From assembly GCF_000425165.1 (NCBI RefSeq), contig NZ_KE384319.1, forward strand, positions 310,001 through 374,000: a DNA stretch of 64,000 bases, given 5' to 3'. A program made the translations under genes and the position numbers. The stretch's first letter is position 1. Each line of letters begins with the position of its first letter. The stretch is from Photobacterium halotolerans DSM 18316. Lineage in GTDB: Bacteria; Pseudomonadota; Gammaproteobacteria; Enterobacterales; Vibrionaceae. Shown here piece by piece: positions 34,419 through 44,043 of this stretch. A model generated the notes under the pieces. The model made no database searches and was not told the DNA's origin. It was given only the letters and a program-made list of their open reading frames with translations.

Positions 34419-35846
34419 ATGCAATCGCTCAACAGCCCTACGTTTGCAACTATGCCCCTGAAAGTGAAGCTGATCTTACTGACACTGCTCCCATTACTGC
34501 TGATCAGCGCGGCGATCAGCTGGATTGCTATCCATCAGGCCACCTCGCTCGGGCAAAAAGAAATCGCCACTTTTCGTGCCAGCCTGATCGCGGCTAAAGA
34601 ACAGGCACTGAAAGACACGGTCGATCTTGCCCTCGACAGCATCAATCACATTTATCAAAACGCCGCTGCCAATGATGAAAAAGCCAAAGCGGAAGTAAAA
34701 CGTATACTGAGCGACCTGAGATACGGCAATGACGGCTATTTTTTTGTCTACCACGAAGATGGTACTAACCTGGCCCACCCGGTTTTGCCCGAGCTGGTCG
34801 GGAAAAATTTATTTCATTTGCAGGATAATAATGGCGATTACCTCATTCAGGCACTGATCGAAAAAGCCAAGTCTGGCGGTGGTTTCCATCAGTACCTCTG
34901 GCATAAACCCTCCAGTGATTTAATCGTGACAAAGCTCAGCTATGCGGCATGGTTGCCGAAATGGCGCTGGATGATAGGCACCGGCCTGTACATTGAAGAT
35001 GTCGCCCGCCAGATGACCAAGGTCGAACAGGGAGTACAGGCTAACATCCGGACCACCTTCATTTCTGTCATTGTTCTGGTTGCCATCACTACCCTGCTCA
35101 TTCTGATCACCACGCTGGCGATCAATCTTCATGAACACAGGTTAGCAGACAGCCGCTTAAAAGAGCTGGCGCATAAAACTGTCATGTTCCAGGAAGAAGA
35201 GAAAAAGCATGTCGCCAGAGAACTTCACGACGGGGTGAACCAATTGCTGGTTTCCTGCAAGTGCCATCTGGAATTGCTTCAGGACAAAATAGCCAAATCA
35301 GACATCGAGCAGGCCATACGCCACCGGGGCCTGAGTGAATCCTCCCTGTTGCAGGCCATTGCCGAGCTGAGGCGTATCTCGCACAATCTGCGTCCCAGCT
35401 CGCTGGATGACATAGGACTGATAGCGGCACTGGATAACCTGCTCAGCGATTTTTCTGCTTCAACCGGCATACATGTGCATCGCTCTCTGGCACTTGACAA
35501 CGCCAGCCTTTCTACAGAGATGATGACGACGCTATACCGGGTGGCTCAGGAATCGTTGGTGAACATCAGCAAGCATGCTCAGTCTGACGCTGTTGATATA
35601 GAGCTTGCAGTGATACAGGAAAACTTGCAGTTCATTATTCGCGATCACGGGACGGGATTTAACGTGCAACACGCCATGAATGGCAAAGGAATCGGCCTTC
35701 GTAACATGCGTGAACGGCTGGAATTTCTGGGTGGTGAGCTGGATATCAGCAGTGAACCGGGACAAGGGACGGAAATTTTGGTCAACCTCCCTCTGAAACA
35801 AGGACTGGACATTTATGGCAAAAATTCAAGTGCTGTTAGTGGATGA
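34419..35846 (+). CDS. Membrane sensor histidine kinase with single Cache domain, NarX/HisKA_3 class
   Basis: This 475-residue sensor has a helix near residues 15-35 and a periplasmic sCache_2 domain (DGYFFVYHEDGTNLAHP, LVGKNL, KLSYAAWLPKWRWMIGTGLY). A second helix near 210-235 leads to a HisKA_3 dimerisation domain with phosphoacceptor His270 in ELHDGVNQ, then an HATPase_c domain (GTGFNVQHAMNGKGIGLRNMRERL). Cache domains of this class often sense small carboxylates and are frequently linked to TRAP transporters. I infer that it senses the transporter's substrate. ATG 34419 is preferred over 34320 and 34452. It overlaps the regulator gene by 32 bases. Confidence 0.88.
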   Translation: MQSLNSPTFATMPLKVKLILLTLLPLLLISAAISWIAIHQATSLGQKEIATFRASLIAAKEQALKDTVDLALDSINHIYQNAAANDEKAKAEVKRILSDLRYGNDGYFFVYHEDGTNLAHPVLPELVGKNLFHLQDNNGDYLIQALIEKAKSGGGFHQYLWHKPSSDLIVTKLSYAAWLPKWRWMIGTGLYIEDVARQMTKVEQGVQANIRTTFISVIVLVAITTLLILITTLAINLHEHRLADSRLKELAHKTVMFQEEEKKHVARELHDGVNQLLVSCKCHLELLQDKIAKSDIEQAIRHRGLSESSLLQAIAELRRISHNLRPSSLDDIGLIAALDNLLSDFSASTGIHVHRSLALDNASLSTEMMTTLYRVAQESLVNISKHAQSDAVDIELAVIQENLQFIIRDHGTGFNVQHAMNGKGIGLRNMRERLEFLGGELDISSEPGQGTEILVNLPLKQGLDIYGKNSSAVSG

Positions 35847-36456
35847 CCATCAGGTCGTCATGGAAGGTTTTAAAGCCCGGCTCGACAACGAAGCCAACAT
35901 TGAAGTGATTGCAACGGCAGGTAATGGCGCTGAAGCACTGAGAAAAGCCGAACAGTATCAACCCGATGTGGTACTGATGGATATCAGTATGCCGGAAATG
36001 AACGGTATTGAAGCCACACGTCATTTCCGTTACCGCTTTCCTGAGATCAAAGTGCTGATCCTGACCATGCATGACAATCGCGAATACATTCTTCAGGTCA
36101 TGCAGGCCGGTGCAAGCGGCTATATTCTCAAAGAAGTTTCCGCGCAGGAAATGGTGCAAGCCATAGAAGCCGTTCATCAGGGCGGACGGTATTTTTGCCG
36201 GTTGGTCGCCGATACCTTATTCGCCGCCCCCATTGCGCAGGCTGAGCCTGCTGAAGTGGTGCTGGCGGCATTAAGCCGGCGGGAGGAAACTGTGCTGCGT
36301 CAGGTAGCGCTGGGCAAAAGCAGTAAAGAAATTGCGATGGAACTGGGGATCAGCACCCGAACAGTGGAAACCCACCGTCAGAATATCAAGCATAAACTCA
36401 ACATGCACTCCACAGCTGAGCTCACCGCTTATGCCGTGAAAGAAAATCTGATTTAG
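35815..36456 (+). CDS. NarL/LuxR-family response regulator
   Basis: This 213-residue two-domain regulator has a receiver with phosphoacceptor Asp56 (VVLMDISMPEMNG), acidic residues D10 and D11 and the conserved Lys in GYILKEVS. A GerE/LuxR helix-turn-helix lies near residues 148-210 (LSRREETVLRQVALGKSSKEIA, STRTVETHRQNIKHKLN). It is the cognate partner of the upstream kinase, by overlap. A NarL-type inverted repeat upstream of the TRAP operon (31172-31187) is a likely target. Its stop codon overlaps that of the convergent polB gene. Confidence 0.9.
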   Translation: MAKIQVLLVDDHQVVMEGFKARLDNEANIEVIATAGNGAEALRKAEQYQPDVVLMDISMPEMNGIEATRHFRYRFPEIKVLILTMHDNREYILQVMQAGASGYILKEVSAQEMVQAIEAVHQGGRYFCRLVADTLFAAPIAQAEPAEVVLAALSRREETVLRQVALGKSSKEIAMELGISTRTVETHRQNIKHKLNMHSTAELTAYAVKENLI

Positions 36457-38906
36457 AACAGCCCCAGTTGCGGTGCAATAATGTCGTCGAAATGCCGTCC
36501 GATAAACGGTAGGATCCCGTCTGCAATCGGCTTTAGTTGTTTGTCTATGTAGTGGTCGTAGTCAATCTGGCTTTGTCTGGCTTCCACCGGTTCCGGGCCA
36601 TGGGTGGTGATGACATATTCAATCCAGCCGCCAGTCTGATACTGCAACGGCCTACCCAGTTGCTGATTTACTTCATCGGCCCGCCGGGCGGCCCGGACAT
36701 GGGGCGGCACATTTTTCTGATACTCAGACAGGTGACGGCGTAACCTTTTGCGGTACACCAGTTTGTCATCAAATGCTCCCTGTCCGGTCATTTCCACGTA
36801 AGAACGCACATACTCTTCCACGTCTTCATTATGAAACACTTTACGGTAAAGAGTCTGCTGAAACTCCTGCGCCAAGGGCGTCCAGTCGGTGCGGACCGTC
36901 TCCAGCCCTTTAAACACCATCTCCTCAACACCGTTTCGAATCACCAGACCGGCATAGCGCTTTTTACTGCCGGTTTCCTGCCCCCGGATCGTCGGCATCA
37001 GAAATTTGTGATAATGGGTTTCGTATTCCAGCTCAAGGGCGGAGGCAAGATTGTAATGCTCTTGCAGATGCCGGGCCCACCACGCATTGATATCAACCAC
37101 CAGCCGGGCACCAATGGCATCCGCATCCTCACCGCTGTGGGGCTTTTTCAGCGACACAAACGTCGAATCCGTGTCGCCGTATATCACCTCATAACCCTGC
37201 TCTTCAATGCGCTCGCGGGTCAGCTTCATAATTTCATGACCGCGCATGGTGATCGATGAGGCCAGACGATGATCAAAAAAACGGCAACCTGAGGAACCCA
37301 GTACGCCATAGAAAGAGTTCATGATAATTTTTATCGCCTGCGAAAACGCTTTTTCACCGTCTCTTTTCGCCTGGTCGCGGGCAGCCCACAGCGCTTCAAT
37401 CATTTCGGGCAAAAAATGTTTCTGCCGGTGAAAACGGCCGCCCCGAAAGCCAGCGATGGCCTGATGCTCAGATTTACCTTCTTCCAGAAGTAAACCTTCA
37501 ACCAGCCCCATGGGATCGATGCAGAATGTGCGTATAATCGACGGGTACAGCGATTTGAAATCCAGCACCAGCACCGAGTCATACAAACCCGGTTTCGAGT
37601 CCATCACATAACCGCCAGGGCTGGCGATCCAGTTTTCGCTTTCGAGATTAGGAGCAACATAACCGGCGCGATGCAACTGAGGTAGATACAGGTTGGTGAA
37701 TGCAGCAACCGATCCGCCGACTCTGTCCAGCTCGACGCCCGTCAGTCGGCTACGTTCCAGCGCAAAATCTAACAAGTGTGTTTTTTCGAAGATCCGGGTA
37801 ACCAATTTACAGTCCTGCAGGTTATAGCGCGCCAGTGACACTTTATCTTCGCGGAACATCTGATTAATTTCAGCCATGCGATCGTAGACATTGTGAATAG
37901 CTTTGCCTTCGCCGAGCAGTTCTTGTGCGACCGATTCCAGCGACCAGGAGCGAAAGTTGTAGGTGGCGGTTTTCAGCGTATCAATACCGTCCATCACCAC
38001 CCGGCCCGGAATAGTGATGAAACCGGCATTCGGGTTCTGACTGGACTGGCGCCAGTGCGGCGTTTGCCTGCCACGGCCAAGCCGCAGAGGCAAGTTGTGC
38101 CATTCTGCACGCCGCAGTAACAAGCGCCAGTCAAAATCCACCACGTTCCAGCCGATAATGACATCAGGATCATAGCGGATAAACCACGCCTGCATGGCCA
38201 CCAGCAGGGCTTTTTCATCCCGGACCCATTCAATCCAGGTCAGTTGCTCTTGCTCAGCGTTGAGTGGCTCTCCTACCATAATCACCCGGCTGTCAGCCTC
38301 GCTGTGCAGACCGACAGAATACAAGATGCCCTTCTCTGAACATTCAATATCCAGTGAAACAACAGACAGTGAAGGCAGATAATCCGCCGATTTGGTTTTC
38401 ACCTGACGAAATTCGGTATACCCGTCTCTGATAACGGCATTCCCTGCGAAGGCGATTCCACCGCGGATGAAACGCTCCATCAGATAACGGTCAGCAAGCC
38501 GGATATCATCTTCAAACACTTTAATGCCTTCCGCTAACAGCAATGCGCCAATCCGAAGGCTGTCGCTGATCGTTGCACTGTAGCAGGCCGACATGGTCTG
38601 GTGCTGAAAGTCTTTCATGTCCAGCGTGCGCCAGTTGACTGAAAGGCCGTGTTGGGTAAGTACAGTGTCTGCCCTTTGCTGCTCACTGGCCGGAATAAAA
38701 CACACAGGATGCTCACCGTCGATAACCAGCTGGCAAGGCCCCTGGTCCGTTTTCACCCAGATAACAATCTGAGTCTGCCCTTGCCTGTCACGGCTTTGAC
38801 GGGTGAGCACGAATCCCTCAGCTTGCTGCAATGAAGAATGTGTGTTTTGCCCTGGTGGGACGTGGGGATGCTTAGCCGATTTTGCGTTCAATTTTATTCC
38901 ACTCAT
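36453..38906 (-). CDS. polB: DNA polymerase II (family B)
   Basis: This 817-residue family B polymerase matches PolB (783 in E. coli), used in lesion bypass and replication restart. The 3'-5' exonuclease motif SLDIECSEKG, motif A DFKSLYPSIIRT, motif B KIIMNSFYGVLGSSG and motif C YGDTDS are intact. The N-terminus is about 30 residues longer than E. coli PolB, whose first residues align with QAEGFVLTR. Starts at 38924 or a later TTG are possible. It overlaps the upstream nucleotidyltransferase gene by about 35 bases and the convergent regulator by its stop codon. No clear LexA box was found just upstream. Confidence 0.94.
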   Translation of the reverse strand: MSGIKLNAKSAKHPHVPPGQNTHSSLQQAEGFVLTRQSRDRQGQTQIVIWVKTDQGPCQLVIDGEHPVCFIPASEQQRADTVLTQHGLSVNWRTLDMKDFQHQTMSACYSATISDSLRIGALLLAEGIKVFEDDIRLADRYLMERFIRGGIAFAGNAVIRDGYTEFRQVKTKSADYLPSLSVVSLDIECSEKGILYSVGLHSEADSRVIMVGEPLNAEQEQLTWIEWVRDEKALLVAMQAWFIRYDPDVIIGWNVVDFDWRLLLRRAEWHNLPLRLGRGRQTPHWRQSSQNPNAGFITIPGRVVMDGIDTLKTATYNFRSWSLESVAQELLGEGKAIHNVYDRMAEINQMFREDKVSLARYNLQDCKLVTRIFEKTHLLDFALERSRLTGVELDRVGGSVAAFTNLYLPQLHRAGYVAPNLESENWIASPGGYVMDSKPGLYDSVLVLDFKSLYPSIIRTFCIDPMGLVEGLLLEEGKSEHQAIAGFRGGRFHRQKHFLPEMIEALWAARDQAKRDGEKAFSQAIKIIMNSFYGVLGSSGCRFFDHRLASSITMRGHEIMKLTRERIEEQGYEVIYGDTDSTFVSLKKPHSGEDADAIGARLVVDINAWWARHLQEHYNLASALELEYETHYHKFLMPTIRGQETGSKKRYAGLVIRNGVEEMVFKGLETVRTDWTPLAQEFQQTLYRKVFHNEDVEEYVRSYVEMTGQGAFDDKLVYRKRLRRHLSEYQKNVPPHVRAARRADEVNQQLGRPLQYQTGGWIEYVITTHGPEPVEARQSQIDYDHYIDKQLKPIADGILPFIGRHFDDIIAPQLGLF

Positions 38907-39669
38907 CAACGAGCCACTGGCCAAAACCCTGCATCAAAAACAAGGAGGCCTTTTTAGGCACTTGTGTCCGGCTCATCAGAATATACGCACGCTCGACATC
39001 GACAGCTTTATCAGGATAATTTTTCAAAAACAGATCAGTGGCCTCTCTGACTGACAGGGCCAGTACCTTTTCCCGGTGAAACACAAGCGTGTATGCCGTC
39101 CACAGCATTTTCTTCCCTATATACTCACAGTAGTCAAGGTAATGCTCAGGCACCCGTGTTTTCAGGATTTTCTCCCGGTATTCAATGAGGATCGGTTCAA
39201 AAGGCCCATTTAATGATTTTGCCGCGTCCCAGCTGGGTTCGAATGCACCAAAGCGGCCGGACAAATCATCGCCCTTGAGGCACATGCAGCAATGTCTGAG
39301 CCAGAAGCCCCACTGAAAAATACCGTCCAGTGACAGAACATCACGCGTAATGGCGAGCCTGATATCCAGCCGTTTCACGGCCCTGTGACGCCTGGCTATA
39401 TGGGTGCTCAGGCTGTGTAACCGGCTTTTTTCCAGCTCGTTCAGAGGCCGTTCAAACACCAGAGTCAGATTGAGATCTGACTGCCCGGGCACAGCGTCAC
39501 GACGCGCAACGCTACCTGCAAGGTATACGCTGTGAAGTGTTTCTTTGAACAGGACACCGAGGTGTTGCAAAGTCTCATTAATACAGGGTTGAAACACCGG
39601 TTGAAAAGGCCGGTTGTTATCAATGACGGGAAGAAAAGTTGGCAATATCTGTTTCCTGGGGCACCGCAC
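38872..39669 (-). CDS. Nucleotidyltransferase-fold protein of unknown function
   Basis: This 265-residue protein contains a DNA polymerase beta-like nucleotidyltransferase motif, AGSVARRDAVPGQSDLNL near residues 50-67. The usual GS...SDxDL ends here as SDLNL, so the second metal-binding Asp is replaced by Asn. A later LDIRLAI may give the third acidic residue. The C-terminal part resembles the helical domain of aminoglycoside-type adenylyltransferases in layout only. The start is a GTG (39669), or a TTG eight codons later that has an AGGA site. It overlaps polB, so the two are probably co-transcribed. Activity and substrate are unknown. Confidence 0.7.
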   Translation of the reverse strand: MRCPRKQILPTFLPVIDNNRPFQPVFQPCINETLQHLGVLFKETLHSVYLAGSVARRDAVPGQSDLNLTLVFERPLNELEKSRLHSLSTHIARRHRAVKRLDIRLAITRDVLSLDGIFQWGFWLRHCCMCLKGDDLSGRFGAFEPSWDAAKSLNGPFEPILIEYREKILKTRVPEHYLDYCEYIGKKMLWTAYTLVFHREKVLALSVREATDLFLKNYPDKAVDVERAYILMSRTQVPKKASLFLMQGFGQWLVDEWNKIERKIG

Positions 39670-39853
39670 TGTCTGCCTGCATCATAGCATGAAAGTGACA
39701 GCCTTAAAGTTGGCGGCAGGCTTAAACGCTGCAATCTCAACCAACTAAGGCCTGCCCGCGCCTGCTACAGCACAATCGTCTGTATCATAGCCATCAACAG
39801 GTGGCCTTGGTATACTCCCGGTTCTATTCAATAAAACTGATATTGACCCAAAC

Positions 39854-40180
39854 ATGGATAACTTAGACCTGATTTCATACGACGACGTTATTGAAGCTGC
39901 CTACGATATTTTTCTGGAAATGGCACAAGACAGTCTGGAACCCGCCGATGTCTTGCTGTTCACGGCTCAGTTTGATGACCGTGGTGCTGCTGAGGTTGTA
40001 GAAACCGGAGAAGACTGGCCAGGCCATGTTGGCTTCGCTGTGGATGGCGAAGAATATGCAGAAGTGCGGATCGGGCTGGTGAATGAAGCCAACGATGAAT
40101 TGGATGACGTCTTTGCCCGCATGCTGATAAGCCGTAACCCGGACAATAAGTTCTGCCACATCTTATGGAAACGCGACTAA
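39854..40180 (+). CDS. yciU: HI1450/YciU-family dsDNA-mimic protein
   Basis: This very acidic 108-residue protein belongs to the DUF440 family. AAYDIFLEMAQDSLEPADVLLFTAQF and DVFARMLISRNPDNKFCHILW align with E. coli YciU and Haemophilus HI1450. The HI1450 structure carries a surface of carboxylates that imitates the phosphate backbone of double-stranded DNA and binds HU-like protein. It is monocistronic, with a symmetrical terminator shared with emrD. Confidence 0.92.
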   Translation: MDNLDLISYDDVIEAAYDIFLEMAQDSLEPADVLLFTAQFDDRGAAEVVETGEDWPGHVGFAVDGEEYAEVRIGLVNEANDELDDVFARMLISRNPDNKFCHILWKRD

Positions 40181-40205
40181 TCCGGTGATTAAGCCAGATA
40201 CAACA

Positions 40206-40235
40206 AAAACGGTGCTGATATCAGCACCGTTTTTT
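40206..40235. terminator. Bidirectional terminator between yciU and emrD
   Basis: A perfect palindromic stem (ACGGTGCTGA with TCAGCACCGT) is flanked by A residues before and T residues after, so it can end transcription from both strands. It is 25 bases past yciU and 3 bases past emrD. Confidence 0.92.
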
Positions 40236-40238
40236 AAA

Positions 40239-41447
40239 TCATACCAATACAGGCGTTTCTTCCTGCTGACAACGTCTGACCCAGAGCAGGCTGGCAATCG
40301 CCATCAGCACCATGCACGTCATTATTGCGCCCAGGCTGAACTGGTCTTTTGCACTCAGCATAGACGCCACCAGCGTCGCAACACCCGCGCCTAAGTTTTG
40401 CAAACCACCCAGCACAGCCCCCGCCGTACCGGCATGGAAAGGAAAAGGCTCCACCGCTGCTGTTGTGGTAACAGGAAACACAATCCCGGAGCCAATGAAA
40501 TACAAAAATGCGCCGCCAATCAGTGAGCTGACGGTGACTAGCCCTGCCATCCCAGGCAGCAAAATGGTTAACGCGCCGAAGCCAAGTGCTGCCAGCCCGA
40601 CATAAAGCACCCGCTGCTGCCCCATATGCTTGAGCAGCAGAGTCGACATCCAGGAGCCCAGCAAATATCCCGGCAATGGCATAACAAATAGCCAGCTCAC
40701 TGTCGTCGGATCCAGTTTCAGTACATTACCCAACAAAACACCAGCGGCAGCTTCAAATACGGCAAGTCCTGAAAAGGTTGCCACTAAGCACATGACATAC
40801 CCCTGAAATTTGCGATTACTCAGCACATATTTGTAGCTGACAGTCACACGCTCTACCCTGCGCTTCTCAGCAGGCAGAGTTTCGGTGAAGCGGGATAAAA
40901 TAATTAAGGTGACGGCAGTACCCAACGCCAGCAAAAACACATAACTTGCCGGCCAGCCAAATGCCTCGGACAGGTATCCGCCCAGTACCGGCGCGACCAG
41001 TGGCGAGAAAATAATGCCCATGCTGACCAGACTGTTTACTTTGTGCAGTTCTGCACCATCGTAACAGTCCCGGGTAATGGTTCTGCACATTGCGCCACCG
41101 CACCCGGTTCCCATGCCCTGAATAAAACTGGCGAGCAGAAAAACTTCGAACGAAGGCGCAAACAGCGCCAGTATTGTGCCGAGTATGAAAATACTCATAC
41201 CGGCCAACATCACAGGCTTACGTCCAATCCGATCCGATAAAGGGCCGTAGACGAACTGTGACAGACCGTATGGAATGAGATACGCGGCCATCACTGCCTG
41301 CAAGAAAGCGGGCTTGACGCTGAATGCCGCTGCCATTTGTGGGATCGCTGGCACGTACATGGTTTGGGTCATTTGCCCAACGGCGGCCAGAATAATAATC
41401 AGAAACAGAATTTTTGCCACACTGGCAGAATAAGATTGCCTTTGCAC
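40239..41447 (-). CDS. emrD: EmrD-like multidrug MFS transporter
   Basis: This 402-residue twelve-helix transporter aligns along its whole length, from memory, with E. coli EmrD. It starts AAVGQMTQTMYVPAIPQMAAAF, has FVYGPLSDRIGRKPVMLAGMSIF, and ends with AAVEPFPFHAGTAGAVLGGLQNLGAG. EmrD exports amphipathic compounds by proton exchange. The gene ends immediately before the shared terminator and is preceded by a 297-base spacer that also holds the ribA terminator. Confidence 0.9.
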   Translation of the reverse strand: MQRQSYSASVAKILFLIIILAAVGQMTQTMYVPAIPQMAAAFSVKPAFLQAVMAAYLIPYGLSQFVYGPLSDRIGRKPVMLAGMSIFILGTILALFAPSFEVFLLASFIQGMGTGCGGAMCRTITRDCYDGAELHKVNSLVSMGIIFSPLVAPVLGGYLSEAFGWPASYVFLLALGTAVTLIILSRFTETLPAEKRRVERVTVSYKYVLSNRKFQGYVMCLVATFSGLAVFEAAAGVLLGNVLKLDPTTVSWLFVMPLPGYLLGSWMSTLLLKHMGQQRVLYVGLAALGFGALTILLPGMAGLVTVSSLIGGAFLYFIGSGIVFPVTTTAAVEPFPFHAGTAGAVLGGLQNLGAGVATLVASMLSAKDQFSLGAIMTCMVLMAIASLLWVRRCQQEETPVLV

Positions 41448-41695
41448 AACCTCACTCCTTACAACAATACAAAGAAAAAGATAAGTTCAAGTCATCATAA
41501 GCCAAGGCGAAAAATGAACCTTGAGAAATAGCTGCAGAATCGACCATTTGCATCAAGTAGGCTTATGACGAGCTTTCGAGCGGGATAGTAATGGCAGGCA
41601 AGGCGAACAACAAGTAAATCCTAACCTAATCAGCACGATACTTTATTATGATTCGGATTATAAAAACTAATCTTAAAATTGCAGTTTTCCGGGCA

Positions 41696-41722
41696 AAAAA
41701 AAGCGAGCACTTCGGCTCGCTT
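41696..41722 (-). terminator. Terminator of ribA
   Basis: AAGCGAGC and GCTCGCTT pair over 8 bases with a 6-base loop at 41701-41722. On the minus strand a run of T residues follows. It lies 22 bases past the ribA stop. Confidence 0.88.
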
Positions 41723-41744
41723 TACAATCGGTTTTTATCCGGTT

Positions 41745-42344
41745 TCAGTCAAAATGAAAACGGTGTTTACCACGGCTGGCTTTGGCACGAAGGTAATTTT
41801 CATTGCCCTCTTTCAAGTGTGCTTTTGTACCCACAACTTCTTCAATCGAAATGCCTAAAGCTTCCAGGTCCTGAATTTTTTTCGGGTTATTGGTGATCAA
41901 CCTGATGCTTTCAACACCTAGTGCTTTGAGCATTTGTGCCGCTTCAGAAAAATCCCGAAGATCATCACCAAATCCCAGATGATTATTCGCTTCATAGGTA
42001 TTCATACCCTGGCTCTGCAGCAGGTAGGCATCGATTTTGTTATACAAACCAATACCACGGCCTTCCTGACGCAGATACAGGATAATGCCACCTTCTTCGG
42101 CCATGCGTTCTATGGTTTCATCTAACTGCTCACCACAGTCACAACGTGACGAATGGAACACATCCCCGGTAAGGCATTCAGAGTGCATCCTGACCAAAGG
42201 GGGGATCTGTTGTTTATCTGCATCACGGAAAATAAGCGCAACATGCTCTTTTCCTGAAGCTAGGCCATCAAAAGAGAGAATATCGGCAGGGATATGGCTT
42301 TTCGTACCGACTTTAAAGGGGACTCTGGCCCTTACATTTACCAT
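41745..42344 (-). CDS. ribA: GTP cyclohydrolase II
   Basis: This 199-residue enzyme opens GTP to the pyrimidine precursor of riboflavin, releasing formate and pyrophosphate. The zinc ligands are Cys57, Cys68 and Cys70 in [28 protein letters not shown] carries the catalytic Arg/Tyr region, and ITNNPKK is the conserved C-terminal guanine-binding segment. The length equals E. coli RibA (196), so this is the stand-alone form without a RibB domain. It is a single-gene unit; no FMN riboswitch fold was recognised in the upstream 270 bases. Confidence 0.95.
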   Translation of the reverse strand: MVNVRARVPFKVGTKSHIPADILSFDGLASGKEHVALIFRDADKQQIPPLVRMHSECLTGDVFHSSRCDCGEQLDETIERMAEEGGIILYLRQEGRGIGLYNKIDAYLLQSQGMNTYEANNHLGFGDDLRDFSEAAQMLKALGVESIRLITNNPKKIQDLEALGISIEEVVGTKAHLKEGNENYLRAKASRGKHRFHFD

Positions 42345-42582
42345 CTTGTTTTATTACCTCTCATACAACCACAGTCTGACGACAATTGATTGCTATGTTA
42401 TCTACCGACACAGTTCATTAGACCGCTGACTTCAATGCGCTGTTGGTATGCATGTGGCGCTGATGATATCTAAAATTATGACACTAAAACAGTCATCACC
42501 GTTGACTTATGCTCCAACGCCACCCATGAGAAGTGTTATAACATAACAATTAAGGCATAGGCAATCATGACTGTTGTCAGAG

Positions 42583-42610
42583 ATAAAGGGCTCTGTTTAC
42601 CTCAGAGCCC
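42583..42610 (-). terminator. Terminator of the proline iminopeptidase gene
   Basis: GGGCTCTG and CAGAGCCC form a perfect 8-base-pair stem with a 7-base loop at 42588-42610, followed on the minus strand by TTTATCT. It starts just after the stop at 42617. Confidence 0.8.
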
Positions 42611-42616
42611 CCTGCT

Positions 42617-43912
42617 CTACCCCTGAAACTGATCGTGAATCTCCTGACTAAAGCGAAGTAAGGTATCAAGGATACGCTCACCATCAGCCCGCAATCCGTT
42701 ATGCTCGAACTCATTCGTCATCCAGGTTTTACTGTTTGGGATGCCGGCCAGGGTGGCACGGCTGTAATCGAATTCCACGTACATGTCTTCGACATAAACC
42801 GCGGCAACCAGCGGGACCTTGTTAGCGGCCAGCTGGCTGGCATCATATAACGCTGGCCAATCTGCTTTTTCTGCCAGAATCGTTGCCGCTTCACGCAATG
42901 GTTTCAGAGTGTTCAGCTGTTCAAACATCCACGGATAAACCATTTCACCGGTGAAACAAAAATCTTTACCGGTCTGATAATGACATTGAGGATATTCGTC
43001 GCGGACCCGGTGCGCAGACCAGCAGGACGCCTGGTGCTGACAATAAATCGACTCGTGTAAAATCGCATAAATCGGATTAGTCTGGTAAGACTGCTCCGCC
43101 AGCATGGCATTCAGGAAGCTATAGCTGAGCTCCGGCTGCCCGTTCACCTCGACAAAAGCACTCTCCAGCTGATAATAGAGCGCCAGATCCCCGCCGCTTC
43201 TGCCGAGATTGATGCCAATCAGCTGAAACTGCTCTACCGTAAACCGTTGCCCGTTCGGCAAAAAAACATCCTGGGTCAATAAATGATCTGCAATGCGGTT
43301 ACACAGTGCCTGAGCGGCAGGAAAACGCTTAAAGAAAGCCGCATTCTTATCCAGCACCCGGCGGTAGGTTGCCCGGTACACCTCATCAGCATGACCGGCA
43401 ATTGGCGGAATTCCACCCGTCACACAGGCGCTGATCAGGCTGTCCGGGTAAAAAGAAAGATAATGCAGAGCGCAAAACCCGCCAAAGCTTTGCCCCAGCA
43501 GTGACCATTGTTTGATCCCCAATGCTTCCCGGATGGCTTCTGCGTCGCGCACTATATTATCTGCCCGAAAATGGCTCAGGTAATCGGCTTGCTGCTGCGC
43601 CGTTAACCCTGCCAGAGTCTGCGCATGGACCGGCTCACTCTGTCCGGTGCCTCGCTGATCAAGCAGCAGGACTCTGTAATCTTTTAATGCCCGCTTCAGC
43701 CAGCCACTTTCGGCCTCCGGCCTCGGTGATGGAAAACCCGGCCCACCCTGCAGATAAACCAACCAGGGTAAATCGCTGTTTTCCTGACCTCTTGCCACTA
43801 CTTCACGGGCAAACACACGAATCTTTTGACCTTCAGGACTTTGATAGTTCAGAGGCAATTGAAAAACGTGAGACTGACAGAACATGTCCCCAATATAAAA
43901 ACCTGATTGCAT
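42617..43912 (-). CDS. Proline iminopeptidase-like alpha/beta hydrolase (S33)
   Basis: This alpha/beta hydrolase of about 431 residues has the S33 peptidase motifs. The oxyanion segment is LQGGPGFPSP, then DQRGTGQS, then the nucleophile elbow GQSFGGF with Ser near residue 142. C-terminal candidates for the Asp and His are in the YVEDMYVEFDYS and NEFEHNGLRADG segments. Such enzymes remove N-terminal proline from peptides. The length is that of the long bacterial form (about 430) rather than the 310-residue form. In-frame ATGs at 43924, 43915 and 43912 compete; 43912 has the best-spaced GGAG site. Confidence 0.86.
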   Translation of the reverse strand: MQSGFYIGDMFCQSHVFQLPLNYQSPEGQKIRVFAREVVARGQENSDLPWLVYLQGGPGFPSPRPEAESGWLKRALKDYRVLLLDQRGTGQSEPVHAQTLAGLTAQQQADYLSHFRADNIVRDAEAIREALGIKQWSLLGQSFGGFCALHYLSFYPDSLISACVTGGIPPIAGHADEVYRATYRRVLDKNAAFFKRFPAAQALCNRIADHLLTQDVFLPNGQRFTVEQFQLIGINLGRSGGDLALYYQLESAFVEVNGQPELSYSFLNAMLAEQSYQTNPIYAILHESIYCQHQASCWSAHRVRDEYPQCHYQTGKDFCFTGEMVYPWMFEQLNTLKPLREAATILAEKADWPALYDASQLAANKVPLVAAVYVEDMYVEFDYSRATLAGIPNSKTWMTNEFEHNGLRADGERILDTLLRFSQEIHDQFQG

Positions 43913-44043
43913 CATTTTCTCCATGTACCAACGGAGAACTCTCCGTCTTTACCTGATGTCATGCGCCAAAAGATGGCTACTGTCACCGGTTATGGCCATT
44001 ACGCCACTGGTACGTCATTGTATATCCGGTACTGAAAATCAGG

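Noticed and set aside
39785-39815. LexA box for the polB operon
   Set aside because: CTGTATCATAGCCATCAACAG has the right ends but 13 bases between CTGT and ACAG instead of 8, and it lies on the far side of the gene start.
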